The notes beneath the pieces were generated by a model, which saw only the letters and a program-made list of their open reading frames with translations, did no database searches and was not told where the DNA came from. The translations under genes were made by a program, and so were the position numbers. Of a DNA stretch of 6,279 nt, positions 5,825-6,279 are shown piece after piece; position 1 is the stretch's first letter, and the number at the start of each line of letters is the position of its first letter. The stretch lies in NCBI GenBank assembly GCA_030610965.1, contig JAUWQU010000244.1:1-6279 (forward strand), in the 5' to 3' direction. Origin of the DNA: Phycisphaerae bacterium (GTDB lineage Bacteria > Planctomycetota > Phycisphaerae > SM23-33).

Positions 5825-5853
5825 TTGCGTCTCTTGACGCTTGGCCTTACAAT
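5825..5853 (+). promoter_or_regulatory. Candidate cobA promoter giving a leaderless mRNA
   Basis: TTGCGT at 5825-5830 and TACAAT at 5848-5853 (5 of 6 to consensus) are separated by exactly 17 bp. The -10 box ends 8 nt before the GTG at 5862, so transcription would begin within about 2 nt of the start codon. No purine-rich Shine-Dalgarno site is present in 5854-5861. Confidence 0.5.
5827..5840. promoter_or_regulatory. Palindrome overlapping the cobA promoter, possible operator
   Basis: GCGTC-TCTT-GACGC is a perfect 5-bp inverted repeat with a 4-bp spacer. It overlaps the candidate -35 box and part of the promoter spacer, where a bound repressor would block RNA polymerase. It also lies between the divergent PilZ and cobA genes. 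The regulator is unknown. Confidence 0.3.
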
Positions 5854-5861
5854 GCCCTTCC

Positions 5862-6279
5862 GTGAGCAGACAACAGACAGACAAGCCCCTGGCCGTGCTT
5901 GTAGGCGCCGGCCCCGGCGACCCGGGCCTTATCACCGCCGCCGCGCTGAGCTGGATCTCACAGGCTGACACCGTCCTCTACGACCGCCTGGCAAACCCGT
6001 CCTTCCTGGCCCGCTGCCGGGGCGACGCCGAGCTGATCTACGTCGGCAAGGGCCCTGGCGCCCATGCGATGACGCAGGGCCAGATCAACGAGTTGCTCGT
6101 CAAGAAGACCGCCGAGGGCAATCTCGTCGTGCGGCTCAAGGGCGGCGACCCGCTTATCTTCGGCCGAGGCGGCGAGGAAGCCGACGCGCTGGTCGATGCC
6201 GGGCTGCCGTTTCGAATCGTGCCCGGAGTGACGGCTGCAATCGCCGCCGGGGCGTGCGCGGGAATCCCCCTGACAGACC
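5862..6279 (+). CDS. cobA: Uroporphyrinogen-III C-methyltransferase (SUMT), 3' end missing
   Basis: SAM-dependent enzyme that methylates uroporphyrinogen III at C2 and C7 to make precorrin-2, the branch point to siroheme and cobalamin; cytoplasmic. The first 139 residues are present. VGAGPGDPGLIT (14-25) is the N-terminal glycine-rich family motif. YDRLANP (40-46) follows. VRLKGGDPLIFGRGGEE (90-106) is the second SUMT signature, with the G94-G95-D96-P97 core. VPGVTAAIAAGACAGIPLTD closes the visible part. GTG at 5862 is the only start giving the right N-terminus; the nearby ATG at 5852 is out of frame. The full protein could be a stand-alone SUMT of about 250 aa or a fusion with uroporphyrinogen-III synthase (HemD) of about 500 aa; the window ends too early to tell. 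It is divergent from the PilZ gene and probably opens a tetrapyrrole operon to the right. Confidence 0.95.
   Translation, partial: MSRQQTDKPLAVLVGAGPGDPGLITAAALSWISQADTVLYDRLANPSFLARCRGDAELIYVGKGPGAHAMTQGQINELLVKKTAEGNLVVRLKGGDPLIFGRGGEEADALVDAGLPFRIVPGVTAAIAAGACAGIPLTD

Noticed and set aside
5726..5971. Minus-strand frame of 81 codons opposite the cobA start
   Set aside because: It is antisense to the strongly conserved SUMT N-terminus and overlaps the PilZ start in another frame; no family features.

Overview
This window is high-GC bacterial DNA (strong G/C bias at third codon positions). It carries housekeeping genes next to some less usual ones. A secreted Cys-type sulfatase, a bacterial DNA topoisomerase VI B subunit with a long basic tail, and two genes lacking a Shine-Dalgarno sequence at a workable distance together suggest a Planctomycetota-like organism, perhaps Phycisphaerae-like. 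That placement is inference; the window holds no rRNA or other marker that would settle it. No tRNA, rRNA, CRISPR array, transposase or phage gene was found.

Layout. 1-1402 (+): 3' part of a Tat-type exported arylsulfatase. 1403-1489: short gap with a good candidate promoter and ribosome binding site. 1490-3322 (+): topoisomerase VI subunit B (top6B), with a histone-H1-like Lys/Pro/Ala tail and an Ala/Pro/acidic insert in its transducer domain; no A subunit gene follows. 3390-3878 (-): DUF2203 protein, convergent with top6B. 3879-4166: divergent intergenic region with a candidate truB promoter at its right end. 4167-5033 (+): truB, tRNA pseudouridine-55 synthase. 5034-5357: intergenic region holding an inverted-repeat element of about 210 bp built partly from heptamer repeats. 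It encloses a small hydrophobic reading frame on the minus strand and is followed by an intrinsic terminator for the next gene. 5358-5729 (-): small single-domain PilZ protein. 5730-5861: divergent promoter region. 5862-6279 (+): 5' part of cobA, uroporphyrinogen-III C-methyltransferase, cut by the window end.

The genes do not form one pathway. Most sit in separate transcription units with alternating strands: sulfatase and top6B on plus, DUF2203 on minus, truB on plus, PilZ on minus, cobA on plus. Two start modes appear side by side. top6B, DUF2203 and the PilZ gene have AGGAG-like sites 7-9 nt before the start. truB and cobA have a -10-like hexamer 6-8 nt before the start and no usable Shine-Dalgarno site, the pattern expected of leaderless mRNAs. 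The points most worth a second look are the tailed topoisomerase VI B protein without an adjacent partner and the heptamer/inverted-repeat element after truB. I did not see a clear multi-gene novel system.
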